Below are positions 8,624 to 17,597 of a stretch of 64,000 bases of DNA, piece by piece. Below the pieces are notes generated by a model that saw only the letters and a list, made by a program, of their open reading frames with translations, ran no database searches and was not told the DNA's origin. Within the stretch, counting starts at the first letter, position 1. The number at the start of each line of letters is the position of its first letter. The position numbers were made by a program, and so were the translations under genes. This DNA is from JASEGV01 sp947085405 (GTDB lineage: Bacteria > Bacteroidota > Ignavibacteria > UBA10030 > BY39), in the NCBI GenBank assembly GCA_947085405.1, contig CAMTWO010000014.1:54542-118541 (forward strand), written 5' to 3'.

Positions 8624-10081
8624 TTATTTAGTGAAATCATAAAGTTTAAATTTTATTGATAAACCTAAATTGAAAAATCCCTTATATTCAATATTATCCA
8701 TCGAAAGTGGTTCTATTTTTGATGGGTTGTTCGATACGATTAATGACGCAAGATTTAGTTCGACCCACCAAAACGATTCAGATGAAGGGATAAACGTGAG
8801 CATCCCTTCGATAGAAAATGCTGTTTTCCAAAAACTACTTGAAACTTTATATTGATTCAAAGATTGAAAAACACTATTGAAAAATTTTTCTTCATCGATG
8901 TCGGCAGTTTCAGAAAACTTCATATACTGAACCGCTCCACCTATACCCCAGCCGAAATATTCTTTGTCGCCCCAACCGCTGAATGATCCAATGTATTTTG
9001 CTCCAAAACCATAAGCTTCTGTTTGTAATGATATTTTTTGAGGATTCTTAAAAATTGAATCCACATCCCGATTTGGATATCTTGTCGTTATGATATAATT
9101 ATGTCTTGGGCTCCCTCCATACCAACCGAAGTGAGTAAATAAATTGATTTCAAAATCACCATAAAGAATTACACCGGCTGAGGCACGTAAATTTAAACCA
9201 CCATTATATTCAGATTCTTCAAAGGCAGAGGGAATACTATAAGCAGTATTAATTCCTAAACAAAATCGCGACCATTCCAAATTAAAAACGTTTTGTGAAC
9301 TTATTGGTTCGTATTGACGTGTTGGTTTCTTTGTTAGTATCTCTGATTTTTCAGTATCTCGTAACGGTTGGAATGTTATAATAGGTTCGGGTTTCAGCTC
9401 TACTTCGGTATGTAATAATGTGTCCGCTATGGGAATTTCTTTAATAATTAGTTGTTTTGATCTTTCATCTTTGACAGCGATAGATTGTTCCGTAGAATCT
9501 TTTTTCATTTGGTTCAAATCCCAAGCATACGCTGGTTTAAAATCGGATACTCTGCCTATAGTTACGTTATTGACACGCGAAGATTCTGATCCGGCAGGAG
9601 AGAAAATTTGCGACGGAGAATCTTCCCGGAATTTCTTTTGTACTTTATAGTTACGAGATATTGTATCTGATCCTCCAAAATCAACAGGTTTAATATCGGC
9701 AGGCATAACGGTGGGTTCATTTTTGACAGCAGAATTTGAGGAAGAAATACTAAACAAGTCGCCAATAAATGAAATACAATTAATGAAGGAAATACAGCTT
9801 GAGAGAAAACTGTCGTCTTCTTTCGCGGTGGCTGTAGTAGGATAATCTTTATTCCCAGGTTCTGATTTAGGAACTCGTGTCGTTGTAGTTTTTGGTTCTT
9901 CCCGAGGCCGTCTGTTTGTTGTATCCCTCTGCTGTAAGAATAAAATATCCAACTCAAAATCATTAATGGAAGTTTCGAGAAGGAATGAATTATTTTCTCG
10001 CTCATTGCCAATGGCTTTATAATCAGCAAATACAATCAAGAAGATAAGAGCGAATGCAAAATAAAGAACAAAGGTTCTCAT
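8624..10081 (-). CDS. Outer-membrane barrel protein, paralogue B
   Basis: 485 residues, the tandem paralogue of 7309-8595. Shared parts: the signal region (YFAFAL), ERENNSFLLETSIND, LQQRDTTNRRPREEPKTT, CISFI clusters, I.IADTLLHTEVELKP.P.ITFQ.LRDT, and the C-terminal strands (FTHFGWYGGSPRHNYIITT). Paralogue B has an extra Ser/Asn-rich linker of some 60 residues. The untranslated leaders (TTTTAAATTCTCC just before each start) are also alike. It is probably an envelope barrel; function unknown. The duplication is not recent, because most residues outside the shared blocks differ. Confidence 0.6.
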   Translation of the reverse strand: MRTFVLYFAFALIFLIVFADYKAIGNERENNSFLLETSINDFELDILFLQQRDTTNRRPREEPKTTTTRVPKSEPGNKDYPTTATAKEDDSFLSSCISFINCISFIGDLFSISSSNSAVKNEPTVMPADIKPVDFGGSDTISRNYKVQKKFREDSPSQIFSPAGSESSRVNNVTIGRVSDFKPAYAWDLNQMKKDSTEQSIAVKDERSKQLIIKEIPIADTLLHTEVELKPEPIITFQPLRDTEKSEILTKKPTRQYEPISSQNVFNLEWSRFCLGINTAYSIPSAFEESEYNGGLNLRASAGVILYGDFEINLFTHFGWYGGSPRHNYIITTRYPNRDVDSIFKNPQKISLQTEAYGFGAKYIGSFSGWGDKEYFGWGIGGAVQYMKFSETADIDEEKFFNSVFQSLNQYKVSSSFWKTAFSIEGMLTFIPSSESFWWVELNLASLIVSNNPSKIEPLSMDNIEYKGFFNLGLSIKFKLYDFTK

Positions 10082-10099
10082 TTTAAATTCTCCTAATTA

Positions 10100-11350
10100 T
10101 TATTTCGTATGTAATTTGTCCAAATCTATTTCATTCAATAATTTGTCTAAAAAATCATTTCGCGTATTAAAATTATACTCCTTTGCCGCATTAGCAGAAC
10201 CTTTGATATTTCCTGCATACCATCCCATACCGAAGAAACCCAGAGCAGATGCGAGTCCGTAACTTTCATTCCGAACAGCATCATAACCAGCCCAGAAAAG
10301 AAGCCCGTTAACAATAATTGAAGCAATTCCGGTTGCGGTACGGTTTGAATAAAGGTAACCTGCGCCGGGAACAACTGCAGATAATGCACCCGCGAGCCAT
10401 GGTTGGCGTGTGGATAAAGAGTAAACTGTAGTGAGTGAATCGCAAAGTGTTTTTGATATTTTTCCTCTATCGGACAAAGAATCCACTTTGGTAAAGAATT
10501 TTACAGCTTCATCCCAGTAAAATAATCGTGCATAGGAAAGTCCGATACAGAACTGAAGTTCATTATATAAAGGATTTTCAATGTTGATTCCACTCCATTC
10601 AAATGTTGAAATTGCTTTTTGAAATTTCTTTTGGTAGTAGTAAGTTTTACCAAGCAATATTTCCATCTCAGATTTTATGAATTGATTACTACTGAAAGAT
10701 TGACGGTTCTCCTTCAGGAATTGCTCATATCCCAAGTAATCTGCATCGTAATAGTAGCATAATCCGATCTTTCGGAGATATTCAAGTTTCTTTAATGAAT
10801 CAGTCGTATTAAATTGCAAACGCATGAATTCAGTTAACGCACGATAGTAATCCTTTTTCGAAAAAAGATATTCTGCAAATTGTTCGTCAATGCTATCCTG
10901 AAATACAGATATTGCGTTATCCTTTGGTAAGGGATAAACCGGAGATAAATTATCTTTTACATCTAATCCGTTATCAGGTTCATGACCCAATGGGAATGTG
11001 GTATTTGGTGGATCATACCATCTCAATCCACCTTCAATTTTTCTTTTTGGATAGAGATATAATTCATGTCCACACCGTAACACTCGTTCAAGCGTGCCTA
11101 TGTATGCCTGGTATATTGGCTGTGTGCGAAACAATATTTTTGAATACTGTGAACAGGAGGGATACATTGGGCAAGTATTTCCACCTTTGATAGGAGAGAG
11201 AAAATTTTGATAAAAATCTAAAAAAAAATTGGAACCGCTTCCATATATTTCAACAGTGGGTAAATCCGTTTCCCCATTTTGACAAAAGGAAATGCCATAA
11301 AAAGTGACAACTAAAAACAGTATAAGAAAATATTTATTTATTTTGTTCAT
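10100..11350 (-). CDS. Secreted YidD-domain / TPR / membrane fusion protein
   Basis: 416 residues from the Met at 11350, chosen because a signal peptide (YFLILFLVVTFYGISFCQ) begins there. Residues about 35-110 carry the YidD (membrane protein insertion efficiency factor) pattern: FYQNFLSPIKGG.TCPMYPSCSQY, then GTLERVLRCGHE. About 150-300 is helical with TPR-like motifs (AEYLFSKKDYYRALTEFMRLQ, YYYQKKFQKAISTFEW, YARLFYWDEAVKFFTKVD). About 315-385 holds hydrophobic segments (WLAGALSAVVPGAGYLYSNR, SIIVNGLLFWAGYDAV). YidD alone is a small cytoplasmic-side protein, so a signal peptide in front of it is odd. The start overlaps the stop of the next gene upstream. Confidence 0.75.
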   Translation of the reverse strand: MNKINKYFLILFLVVTFYGISFCQNGETDLPTVEIYGSGSNFFLDFYQNFLSPIKGGNTCPMYPSCSQYSKILFRTQPIYQAYIGTLERVLRCGHELYLYPKRKIEGGLRWYDPPNTTFPLGHEPDNGLDVKDNLSPVYPLPKDNAISVFQDSIDEQFAEYLFSKKDYYRALTEFMRLQFNTTDSLKKLEYLRKIGLCYYYDADYLGYEQFLKENRQSFSSNQFIKSEMEILLGKTYYYQKKFQKAISTFEWSGINIENPLYNELQFCIGLSYARLFYWDEAVKFFTKVDSLSDRGKISKTLCDSLTTVYSLSTRQPWLAGALSAVVPGAGYLYSNRTATGIASIIVNGLLFWAGYDAVRNESYGLASALGFFGMGWYAGNIKGSANAAKEYNFNTRNDFLDKLLNEIDLDKLHTK

Positions 11351-11954
11351 TTTGTTGACCGAGACTCTGTTTATAAAAATCAACTGCTTTATTCAGATTT
11401 CCAGTGAGAGAACTATGTTTCGAGTAGCCAATTCCTCCGATGACCGCACCCAAAGTAACACCTGGAAACCAATACCATGTTTCAATATAGCTGCCACTTT
11501 TATGTTCATCTAACTTCACCCAAGTTGTTGGGAGAACGTATCCAGCAACGACAGTAATACCGCCAACAATCATTAGAATTGTTCCCGTACTCCTTTTTCT
11601 GTAAGCGTTCTCAACCATCTCCACTGCCTTTAGGTTTTGACTCATCGCTTTTTTGATATTAACACCGTCATTGCCAACCGAATGCATTTCGCCACGATAC
11701 CTAAATTGCTCAGACGACAGTAATTCGATATTATCGTTGCTGTCATTGATATTCTTTTGGAAAATAATTTTCTGTTTGTTTGTGTCGGAAACTTGATATG
11801 TGGATGTATCTTTTTGTTGGGAATCATTGAAGATAATTTTATCCTGTCCAATAAGGGATAACGATCCCAAAATTGTTACCACTAGATATATTGTTACGAT
11901 AATTGGGAAGGATATTTTTTTTGTGAAATTTATATTAAATTCTTTCGCATTCAT
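11334..11954 (-). CDS. Hypothetical membrane protein
   Basis: 206 residues from the Met at 11954, chosen over a longer frame because the hydrophobic signal segment (IVTIYLVVTILGSLSLIG) starts close behind it. Later parts: a polar Gln/Asn/Asp-rich stretch, a membrane segment (GTILMIVGGITVVAGYVLP), a Trp/Gly-rich loop and the tail NLNKAVDFYKQSLGQQNEQNK. It overlaps the YidD-fusion gene by 17 bases, so the two are probably translationally coupled. It resembles the 174-residue protein at 999-1523 in layout. No known family was recognised. Confidence 0.55.
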   Translation of the reverse strand: MNAKEFNINFTKKISFPIIVTIYLVVTILGSLSLIGQDKIIFNDSQQKDTSTYQVSDTNKQKIIFQKNINDSNDNIELLSSEQFRYRGEMHSVGNDGVNIKKAMSQNLKAVEMVENAYRKRSTGTILMIVGGITVVAGYVLPTTWVKLDEHKSGSYIETWYWFPGVTLGAVIGGIGYSKHSSLTGNLNKAVDFYKQSLGQQNEQNK

Positions 11955-11982
11955 TTTCTTACTTCCATCTAAAAATATTAAT

Positions 11983-12666
11983 TTATTTACGTTCAGATAA
12001 ATATATTGCCAATTGAGTAATAATCTCTTTCGAGCATTCACCAATCGCTTCCCCCATACTTTTTTCTAAATTTTTTGTTGTATTACTATAATCATCTACT
12101 TTAAGGACATGTTTGGAGACACTTTTTCGCCATACTTCTTCATTCCCTTTAAGAAGAATTCCTGTGAGTTGGATATCAGTTGTGGCTTCAACATCAACGC
12201 TGGAGGCAATAGCAGCACCAAGAATTCCACCGATGCAAGCTTGTGTCTGTTGTGCTTTTTGTTCATTTAAGACAACATGAAATTGATTTAAAGTGCTTCT
12301 GAAGACATAATTATCATTAGCCGGTGCTCCATCAAGAATTTGTGTAAATAGTGCTGAATTGTAAAATGCCTTCTTCATGTGTTTATCTATTTCTGGTAGT
12401 AGCGGTATCTTATAATTTTCGTCGCCAAGAATCAGTATTCCAGCTTCCCCCATTGCACATGCCCCTGGTTTTTGACCCTTTTGATCTATTTCATTCCGTC
12501 CGTCAACGACTGGTACGTAACCCAAAGTCCCAAATTTTTCCACAACAGTGAACCCGGTTGGTTTCATTTCGGGTAGAACAGTAAATTGTCGTGGTCCACA
12601 TCCTATTGCTGCAATACATATAACAAGTATCCATAAAATGAAAAATATTTTGCTAATCTTAAACAT
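11983..12666 (-). CDS. Putative lipoprotein
   Basis: 227 residues. The start at 12666 was preferred to 12678 because GGAGG lies a proper distance before it. The lipobox is CIAAIGC. The body reads like the soluble alpha/beta lipoproteins that assemble with envelope machinery (IDKHMKKAFYNSALFTQIL, YVFRSTLNQFHVVLNEQ, VEATTDIQLTGILLKGNEEVWRKS), similar in outline to YajG / DUF4136-type proteins, but I cannot place it in one. A Gly-rich turn (QACIGGILGAAIASS) sits in the middle. It lies between barrel genes and the YidD-fusion pair. Confidence 0.55.
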   Translation of the reverse strand: MFKISKIFFILWILVICIAAIGCGPRQFTVLPEMKPTGFTVVEKFGTLGYVPVVDGRNEIDQKGQKPGACAMGEAGILILGDENYKIPLLPEIDKHMKKAFYNSALFTQILDGAPANDNYVFRSTLNQFHVVLNEQKAQQTQACIGGILGAAIASSVDVEATTDIQLTGILLKGNEEVWRKSVSKHVLKVDDYSNTTKNLEKSMGEAIGECSKEIITQLAIYLSERK

Positions 12667-12706
12667 GACATCCTCCATAATTTGTTATTAGTTTATTTTA
12701 TATTAC

Positions 12707-13579
12707 TTAAAAGTTGTATGCAAAGCCGATCCATGGGATGAAAGGAAAATATTCAATACGTGAACCTAATGGATGTATTAACCCGAAATCACCCGCTACT
12801 TTATCACCGAAAAATCGAAGCCCAAATGATATAAATTGTATATCGGAATCTGGTGGTATCCAATTTTCTGAAATTAATTTCAGGCTGTTTGATAATCTCA
12901 ACTCGCCACCTAAAAGTAATATCGGTTTATTTGTTAGCTCCCCGCGTGCAAATCCCCACCCAAGTCCACCAGTAAATGAGGCTTTTTCATTTCCATAAGT
13001 GCCAACACCATAAACTATACCGAATCCACCAAAGTTTTCTATGGTGGAATTAATGTATAATACACCACCCGCTATATCGAGATTATCAGTATGTATTGGT
13101 GTGATTTTAGGTGCAAGATACAAAATCTGAAGCGGTGCTCCGGGGAAAAGCGATATTCCACCTGCAAGCGAAACGACATCGGCTATGCCGATGGCAAGCA
13201 TTGGGAAAAATATTTCGTAAACAGAAAAGTAACCGTGCCCCGATCGGAGTGAGCGGGCAGTCGGTCCAAAAAATAATCGCGTATTATTCGGGTCCATACG
13301 ATAATACTCTCCGCCAATAACTTCTCCCGCCAGTTTTTCGATTCTGGATATTTGATTTTTTGGTATCGTCATACTTAATCCTGAAAATGTGTTAAAACTG
13401 ACCGAATCTCCATGATCATATTCGATAAATCCGACGAGTTCGGAACCATCGTTTAGAATAATGCGCTGAACTTTTTCATTCTTTTTCTCAATCTGTTGCT
13501 CATTCCCTTTTTCTTGACTTCTCGTGTGAACCTGTAAAAACAATAACATTGAAAGTATAATTAATAATAACTTGTTCAT
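12707..13579 (-). CDS. Outer-membrane protein with N-terminal beta module
   Basis: 290 residues with a signal peptide (LLLIILSMLLFLQVHTRS). Residues about 38-70 (IILNDGSELVGFIEYDHGD, then GLSMTIPKNQISRIEKL) form a small beta module that also begins the next gene upstream. The rest has barrel character with conserved turns (GGLGWGFARGELTNKPILLLGGELRLS) and ends YFPFIPWIGFAYNF. It most likely sits in the outer membrane. The family is common in Ignavibacteria-like genomes but has no assigned function that I know of. Confidence 0.6.
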   Translation of the reverse strand: MNKLLLIILSMLLFLQVHTRSQEKGNEQQIEKKNEKVQRIILNDGSELVGFIEYDHGDSVSFNTFSGLSMTIPKNQISRIEKLAGEVIGGEYYRMDPNNTRLFFGPTARSLRSGHGYFSVYEIFFPMLAIGIADVVSLAGGISLFPGAPLQILYLAPKITPIHTDNLDIAGGVLYINSTIENFGGFGIVYGVGTYGNEKASFTGGLGWGFARGELTNKPILLLGGELRLSNSLKLISENWIPPDSDIQFISFGLRFFGDKVAGDFGLIHPLGSRIEYFPFIPWIGFAYNF

Positions 13580-13604
13580 TGCTATACCCTTTCTTTTTTA
13601 TGAG

Positions 13605-14618
13605 TTAGTAAAAGAAATATTTTAAACCAATGTTGACGTCAAATCTATTTAAACTTTCTTTTCCAAGATCGGCTGTTTTACCATTAACTTTGAAATTAGA
13701 TACAGTGCCTAATAGGTATAAAATATCTAAACCGGCTGCCCAGTTTGGGTCTAATTTGAAATCAAGTCCTACTAAACCTGAAAGCGCAAATGCCGATCCT
13801 TCGATTTCTACTGATTTATTTGGTAACTTCCAGTCATCAGAATACGTAGCAAGTCCCAAAATTCCGCTGGCATAAAGCAATATACTTTCACTCAAAAATT
13901 TTCTTTGTGCCAAACCTACACCATACATTGCTATTGATATATTATTTTCCATTTTACCTACACCGAGTATGTTCCCTGTTTCTATGTCGTATACAACCAC
14001 ACCGTCAACAGAATTAGAAGTCATAAAACGCGAGAAATGGAAACATATTCCATATTCTTCTCCAAAGAAATATGTAAAATTGGCGGCTATATTATATCCA
14101 CTTTTTAATTTTTCTATATAACTCTTGAAATCTGCTGGAACGTTACCAGAGACTTCCGCAGTGCGATAACTGTAGCCACCCTCTACATTTATACGAAATT
14201 TTGGCTCATCTGTGGATTCAACAACAGGTTCATAGTATTTTTGAGGGGTTGATCGTTTTGGGGTTTGATCCCATACAACTTTAGGTTTGGCTGGTTTATC
14301 GGTTTGTGCCTTGGAAGAATCTACTTTTGGAGGAGGTAATTGTTGAGTTTTCTTTATTGTTTCATTCGTTGATTTGGTGAAATCAATCGCACCCGGTATG
14401 CCATATCTCAATATGGTTTTTATTTGGTTTGTTTTAAATGTAAAAGTACTCCCTGCTCGAGTTTGGATGGTTACTTGTTCACCTGGTAAGATTTCGGTTA
14501 TTTTTCCAACTACTCTATTGCCTTCTAATAAAACGACAATATCCTTGAATTCATCCTCTTGTGCGTAAAGAATTTGGAGAGTAAGTAAGAAGATTGTTAA
14601 AATAATTCGATAGCTCAT
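13605..14618 (-). CDS. Outer-membrane barrel protein with N-terminal beta module
   Basis: 337 residues. Signal peptide, then the same kind of module as in the neighbour (VVLLEGNRVVGKITEILPGEQVTIQTRAGSTFTFKTNQIKTI, given here as positions about 27-68), then a Pro/Lys-rich linker (PPPKVDSSKAQTDKPAKP). The C-terminal barrel of some 190 residues has strands such as RINVEGGYSYRTAEVSG and AANFTYFFGEEYGICFHFSRF, and ends in FDVNIGLKYFFY. It is the first gene of the minus-strand envelope run, divergent from fur, so a promoter must lie in 14619-15000. Confidence 0.6.
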   Translation of the reverse strand: MSYRIILTIFLLTLQILYAQEDEFKDIVVLLEGNRVVGKITEILPGEQVTIQTRAGSTFTFKTNQIKTILRYGIPGAIDFTKSTNETIKKTQQLPPPKVDSSKAQTDKPAKPKVVWDQTPKRSTPQKYYEPVVESTDEPKFRINVEGGYSYRTAEVSGNVPADFKSYIEKLKSGYNIAANFTYFFGEEYGICFHFSRFMTSNSVDGVVVYDIETGNILGVGKMENNISIAMYGVGLAQRKFLSESILLYASGILGLATYSDDWKLPNKSVEIEGSAFALSGLVGLDFKLDPNWAAGLDILYLLGTVSNFKVNGKTADLGKESLNRFDVNIGLKYFFY

Positions 14619-15010
14619 TACAATTGCTCCTTTCTATTTTATTGGTCTAAAATATTGAAACATCCGAAAAATGCTCTTAACGAATTGAGCTCTATTTTAA
14701 AAATATTTAATTTCTTATTAACAGAACTTATAACCGCTTGACAAGTAGAATATAGAATATCTGTCTATAATTTTTCCTGTCAATCAGTTGTCATATTTAT
14801 ATATAAAAAAAACTATGAATTTCCATACTTCAAACCTGCCCCCCAGCAAATGAAAAATATCTATCCAAATGCACAGATAATATAGAATCCTAATAATTTA
14901 AAAGCAAATCCATCATTCCATTAATCCACTACTCCATTTATCCAATAATCCATCTCTCCCTTTCTCCGCATCACCGCTTCATTTGACTTCTTCACAAAAA
15001 AGCCTTATCT
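14619..15010. other. Divergent intergenic region
   Basis: About 390 bases between the envelope run and fur. No gene was seen. It holds AT-rich sequence, TTGACA and TATAAT words that are 22 bases apart (too far for a standard promoter), and at about 14895-14975 a pyrimidine-rich low-complexity stretch built from repeats of ATCCA and CCATTAATCC. Promoters for both directions must be here, but I cannot fix them. Confidence 0.5.
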
Positions 15011-15033
15011 TTATTTAGAATAATTCTAAATAA
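15011..15033. promoter_or_regulatory. Perfect palindrome, likely Fur/PerR operator
   Basis: TTATTTAGAAT, one A, then ATTCTAAATAA: eleven-base arms with no mismatch around a single centre base. The inner 15 bases, TTAGAATAATTCTAA, fit the 7-1-7 layout of Fur and PerR boxes and differ from the PerR box TTATAATNATTATAA at two positions. It ends four bases before the fur start codon, so bound repressor would cover the leader and ribosome-binding area. Self-control of the fur-feo unit is the natural reading. Confidence 0.75.
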
Positions 15034-15037
15034 GAAA

Positions 15038-15478
15038 ATGAGTAATAATTTAACTTCCGACATACTGAAGAAATACATAAAGGAAAAGAAACTCCGTTCC
15101 ACACCTGAACGCGAGCGTATTTTGAACGAAGTTATGAAACTCGACCGCCATTTTACCACAGAAGATTTATTCGGAATCTTAAAGAAAAAGAAAGAAAAAT
15201 TTGTATTAGCCACTATCTATAACACACTCGACCTTTTCGTTTCAGCAGGAATTCTCACAAAATATCGTTTAGGAGCCGAGCGATCATACTACGAGAGAGC
15301 CATAGACAAGCCGGGACATCACCACCTGATTTGTTTAGATTGCGGAAATATAATCGAGTTTGTCGCTGATACATTATCCGATTACGAATTGAAAATAGCA
15401 AAACAGAATAACTTCCACGTCCAAAATTCAACACATCAAATTTTTGGAATTTGTATAAAATGCCAGAAGGAAAAATAA
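15038..15478 (+). CDS. fur: Fur family metal-dependent repressor
   Basis: 146 residues. An N-terminal winged helix (KLRSTPERERILNEVMKLDRHFTTEDLF, positions about 17-44, then ATIYNTLDLFVSAGIL) is followed by the metal-binding half with HHHLICLDCGNIIEF and a second CIKC near the end, so a structural zinc site of two CxxC pairs is present. Fur senses iron, PerR peroxide; the two cannot be told apart safely from sequence, but feoA and feoB directly downstream favour iron. There is no strong ribosome-binding site (AAATAAGAAA precedes ATG). feoA starts two bases after its stop. Confidence 0.85.
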   Translation: MSNNLTSDILKKYIKEKKLRSTPERERILNEVMKLDRHFTTEDLFGILKKKKEKFVLATIYNTLDLFVSAGILTKYRLGAERSYYERAIDKPGHHHLICLDCGNIIEFVADTLSDYELKIAKQNNFHVQNSTHQIFGICIKCQKEK

Positions 15479-15480
15479 CG

Positions 15481-15717
15481 ATGACCCCGAAAAGCCATAT
15501 CCCTCTATCAAAAGTAAAAAAAGGCAACATAGTCAGGATTATAACACTCCCCGATGGTTTAGCACGAACCCAATTAATTCGTTTCGGAATTGTGGAAGGT
15601 GATTTAGTGAAATGTTTGGAACACCTTCCCGGCGGCACAATTGTAATTCAAAAAAACCGACAGGAAATTGCACTCGGTTCGAAGCTATCACACAAAATAA
15701 TTGTAAACATAAATTAA
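15481..15717 (+). CDS. feoA: FeoA-like SH3 domain protein
   Basis: 78 residues from the ATG at 15481, two bases after the fur stop. The pattern (IPLSKVKKGNIVRIITLPDG, LIRFGIVEGDLVKCLEHLPGG, IALGSKLSHKIIVNI) is that of FeoA, the small cytoplasmic SH3-like partner of the ferrous iron transporter FeoB. The longer frame from 15451 would overlap fur and lacks family support. Position between fur and feoB with almost no spacers indicates one operon. Confidence 0.85.
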   Translation: MTPKSHIPLSKVKKGNIVRIITLPDGLARTQLIRFGIVEGDLVKCLEHLPGGTIVIQKNRQEIALGSKLSHKIIVNIN

Positions 15718-15718
15718 A

Positions 15719-17593
15719 ATGCCGACTAACGAAATTAATCATCTCGAGCATCATACACACATCGAAAAATCTCCAATCATTTCCGACAGTGCAAATCCAA
15801 AATTAGTTCTTGTCGGTAATCCAAACGTTGGCAAGTCGGTTGTCTTCAACTATCTCAGCGGTATTTATGTAGATGTATCAAATTTTCCCGGAACTACTGT
15901 CGAAATCACCAAAGGTAAATATCTTCATTACGAAGTTTACGACACACCCGGCATTTACGGTGTGTCCTCCTTCAACGACGAAGAACGGGTTGCCCGTGAT
16001 ATTATACTCGAAGCCGATTTCATAATTAACATTGTGGATGGTGTGCACATCGAGCGCGACCTCTTCCTAACTCAACAATTAATTGATATGGGAAAACGAA
16101 TCGTTGTAGTAATCAACTTTATGGATGAAATTAAAAAGCACCACATCAAGATTGATACTGCACAACTCGAAAAATTACTCGACGTCCCTATCGTTACAGC
16201 CACAGCCATTAAAAAAGAAGGTTTGAAAGAACTTGAACAGCTAATCGGCAAAGCGCGGCAGGGAAAACAAAGCAAAGACTTGCACTTGAAGCTCCATAAT
16301 ATGCTGAACTCTGTCGGTTCACAAGCTGAAGCGTTGCTTGTTTTAGAAGGAGATGAATATACAGCAAACAAACACGGAATAAAACCTTTGGAACAACGCG
16401 AACAATTATACATCGATAGACGTAATCGTGTTAACAATATCGTAAATCAAGTAATCGAAGATGCATCTGTCAGAAAACATATCACCTCGTTAATCGGCCG
16501 CTGGTCGCTCAACACTATAACCGGAATTCCAATTCTTCTCGGTGTTTTATATATCGCATATCTTTTCATCGGGAAACTTGTTGCACAGGATTTAGTTGGT
16601 TTTACCGAATCATATTTCGGAAATGAACTTTGGGAAACTTGGATTCGCTCCGCTGTTTCTGATTTCATCACTCCAACCTCCTTCCTGGGAACGGTCTTGA
16701 TTGGCGAGTTCGGAGTTCTTACGATGACTATTACATACTTATTGTTTCTCTTGTTTCCGCTTGTGTTTGCTTTTTACATAACACTTTCGTTTTTGGAAGA
16801 CACCGGATATTTGCCGCGACTTGCTACGATGGTTGATAGAAGTATGAATTTTTTAGGATTGAATGGACGAGCAATCATTCCGATGATATTAGGATTTGGA
16901 TGCGTTTCAGCCGCTACAATCACTACCCGTTTACTCGCAAGCGAACGTGAGAAAACTATCGCAACAGCAATTCTGCAATTTGCAATTCCCTGCTCGGCTC
17001 AACTTGCGGTAATCACAGCACTTTTGATGGGAGCCGGATTCAAAGCTCTATTGATATATGTCTTTGTAATCGTTTTGGTGTTCATTGTTATCGGAACGAT
17101 ATTGAACAAAATATTGAAAGGTGAATCAACTCCTTTGTTAATCGACCTGCCACCGATACGCGTTCCGAGAATGAATAATGTTTTACAAAAAACCAGTGTG
17201 CGAACTTTTTCGTTTATGAAAGAAGCCACACCCTGGTTCTTTTTCGGCGCCGCGGTTATTGGCACGATGGAGGCAACCGGTTTGCTGCAAGTTTGGCAAA
17301 AAGCACTCTCACCTTTTACAGAACATTGGCTTAAACTCCCTCCCGAAGCGACAACAGCTTTCGTAATGGGGCTTGTGCGCCGCGACTTTGGAGCCGCCGG
17401 ACTTTATGATATCGCAATGAATCCAATGCAAACAGTCGTTGCATTAGTTACAATTACACTCTTTGTTCCGTGTATTACTTCCATTTTAATAATGTATAAA
17501 GAGCGCGGTTGGAAAACTGCTACGATAATCTGGATTGGAACTTGGATTGGTTCGTTCACAATCGGTGGTATCGTCGCTCAAATTATTGTATAG
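15719..17593 (+). CDS. feoB: Ferrous iron transporter FeoB
   Basis: 624 residues. Soluble N-terminal G domain: G1 GNPNVGKS (33-40), G2 region NFPGTT, G3 DTPG, and a G4 with NFMD. The first 20 residues include a His-rich HLEHHTHIE. Two Gate-type membrane regions follow (FYITLSFLEDTGYLPRLA, GFGCVSAATITTRLLASERE, PCSAQLAVITALLM, FVMGLVRRDFGAAGLYD, VPCITSILIMYKERG). It moves Fe2+ across the inner membrane with GTP-linked gating. At 624 residues it is shorter than the E. coli protein (773) but within the family range. One base separates it from feoA. Likely iron-repressed through the palindrome at 15011. Confidence 0.93.
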   Translation: MPTNEINHLEHHTHIEKSPIISDSANPKLVLVGNPNVGKSVVFNYLSGIYVDVSNFPGTTVEITKGKYLHYEVYDTPGIYGVSSFNDEERVARDIILEADFIINIVDGVHIERDLFLTQQLIDMGKRIVVVINFMDEIKKHHIKIDTAQLEKLLDVPIVTATAIKKEGLKELEQLIGKARQGKQSKDLHLKLHNMLNSVGSQAEALLVLEGDEYTANKHGIKPLEQREQLYIDRRNRVNNIVNQVIEDASVRKHITSLIGRWSLNTITGIPILLGVLYIAYLFIGKLVAQDLVGFTESYFGNELWETWIRSAVSDFITPTSFLGTVLIGEFGVLTMTITYLLFLLFPLVFAFYITLSFLEDTGYLPRLATMVDRSMNFLGLNGRAIIPMILGFGCVSAATITTRLLASEREKTIATAILQFAIPCSAQLAVITALLMGAGFKALLIYVFVIVLVFIVIGTILNKILKGESTPLLIDLPPIRVPRMNNVLQKTSVRTFSFMKEATPWFFFGAAVIGTMEATGLLQVWQKALSPFTEHWLKLPPEATTAFVMGLVRRDFGAAGLYDIAMNPMQTVVALVTITLFVPCITSILIMYKERGWKTATIIWIGTWIGSFTIGGIVAQIIV

Positions 17594-17597
17594 ATAT

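Noticed and set aside
14751..14790. TTGACA and TATAAT words upstream of fur as a promoter
   Set aside because: The spacing is 22 bases, outside the 16-19 range for sigma70, so I did not call it.
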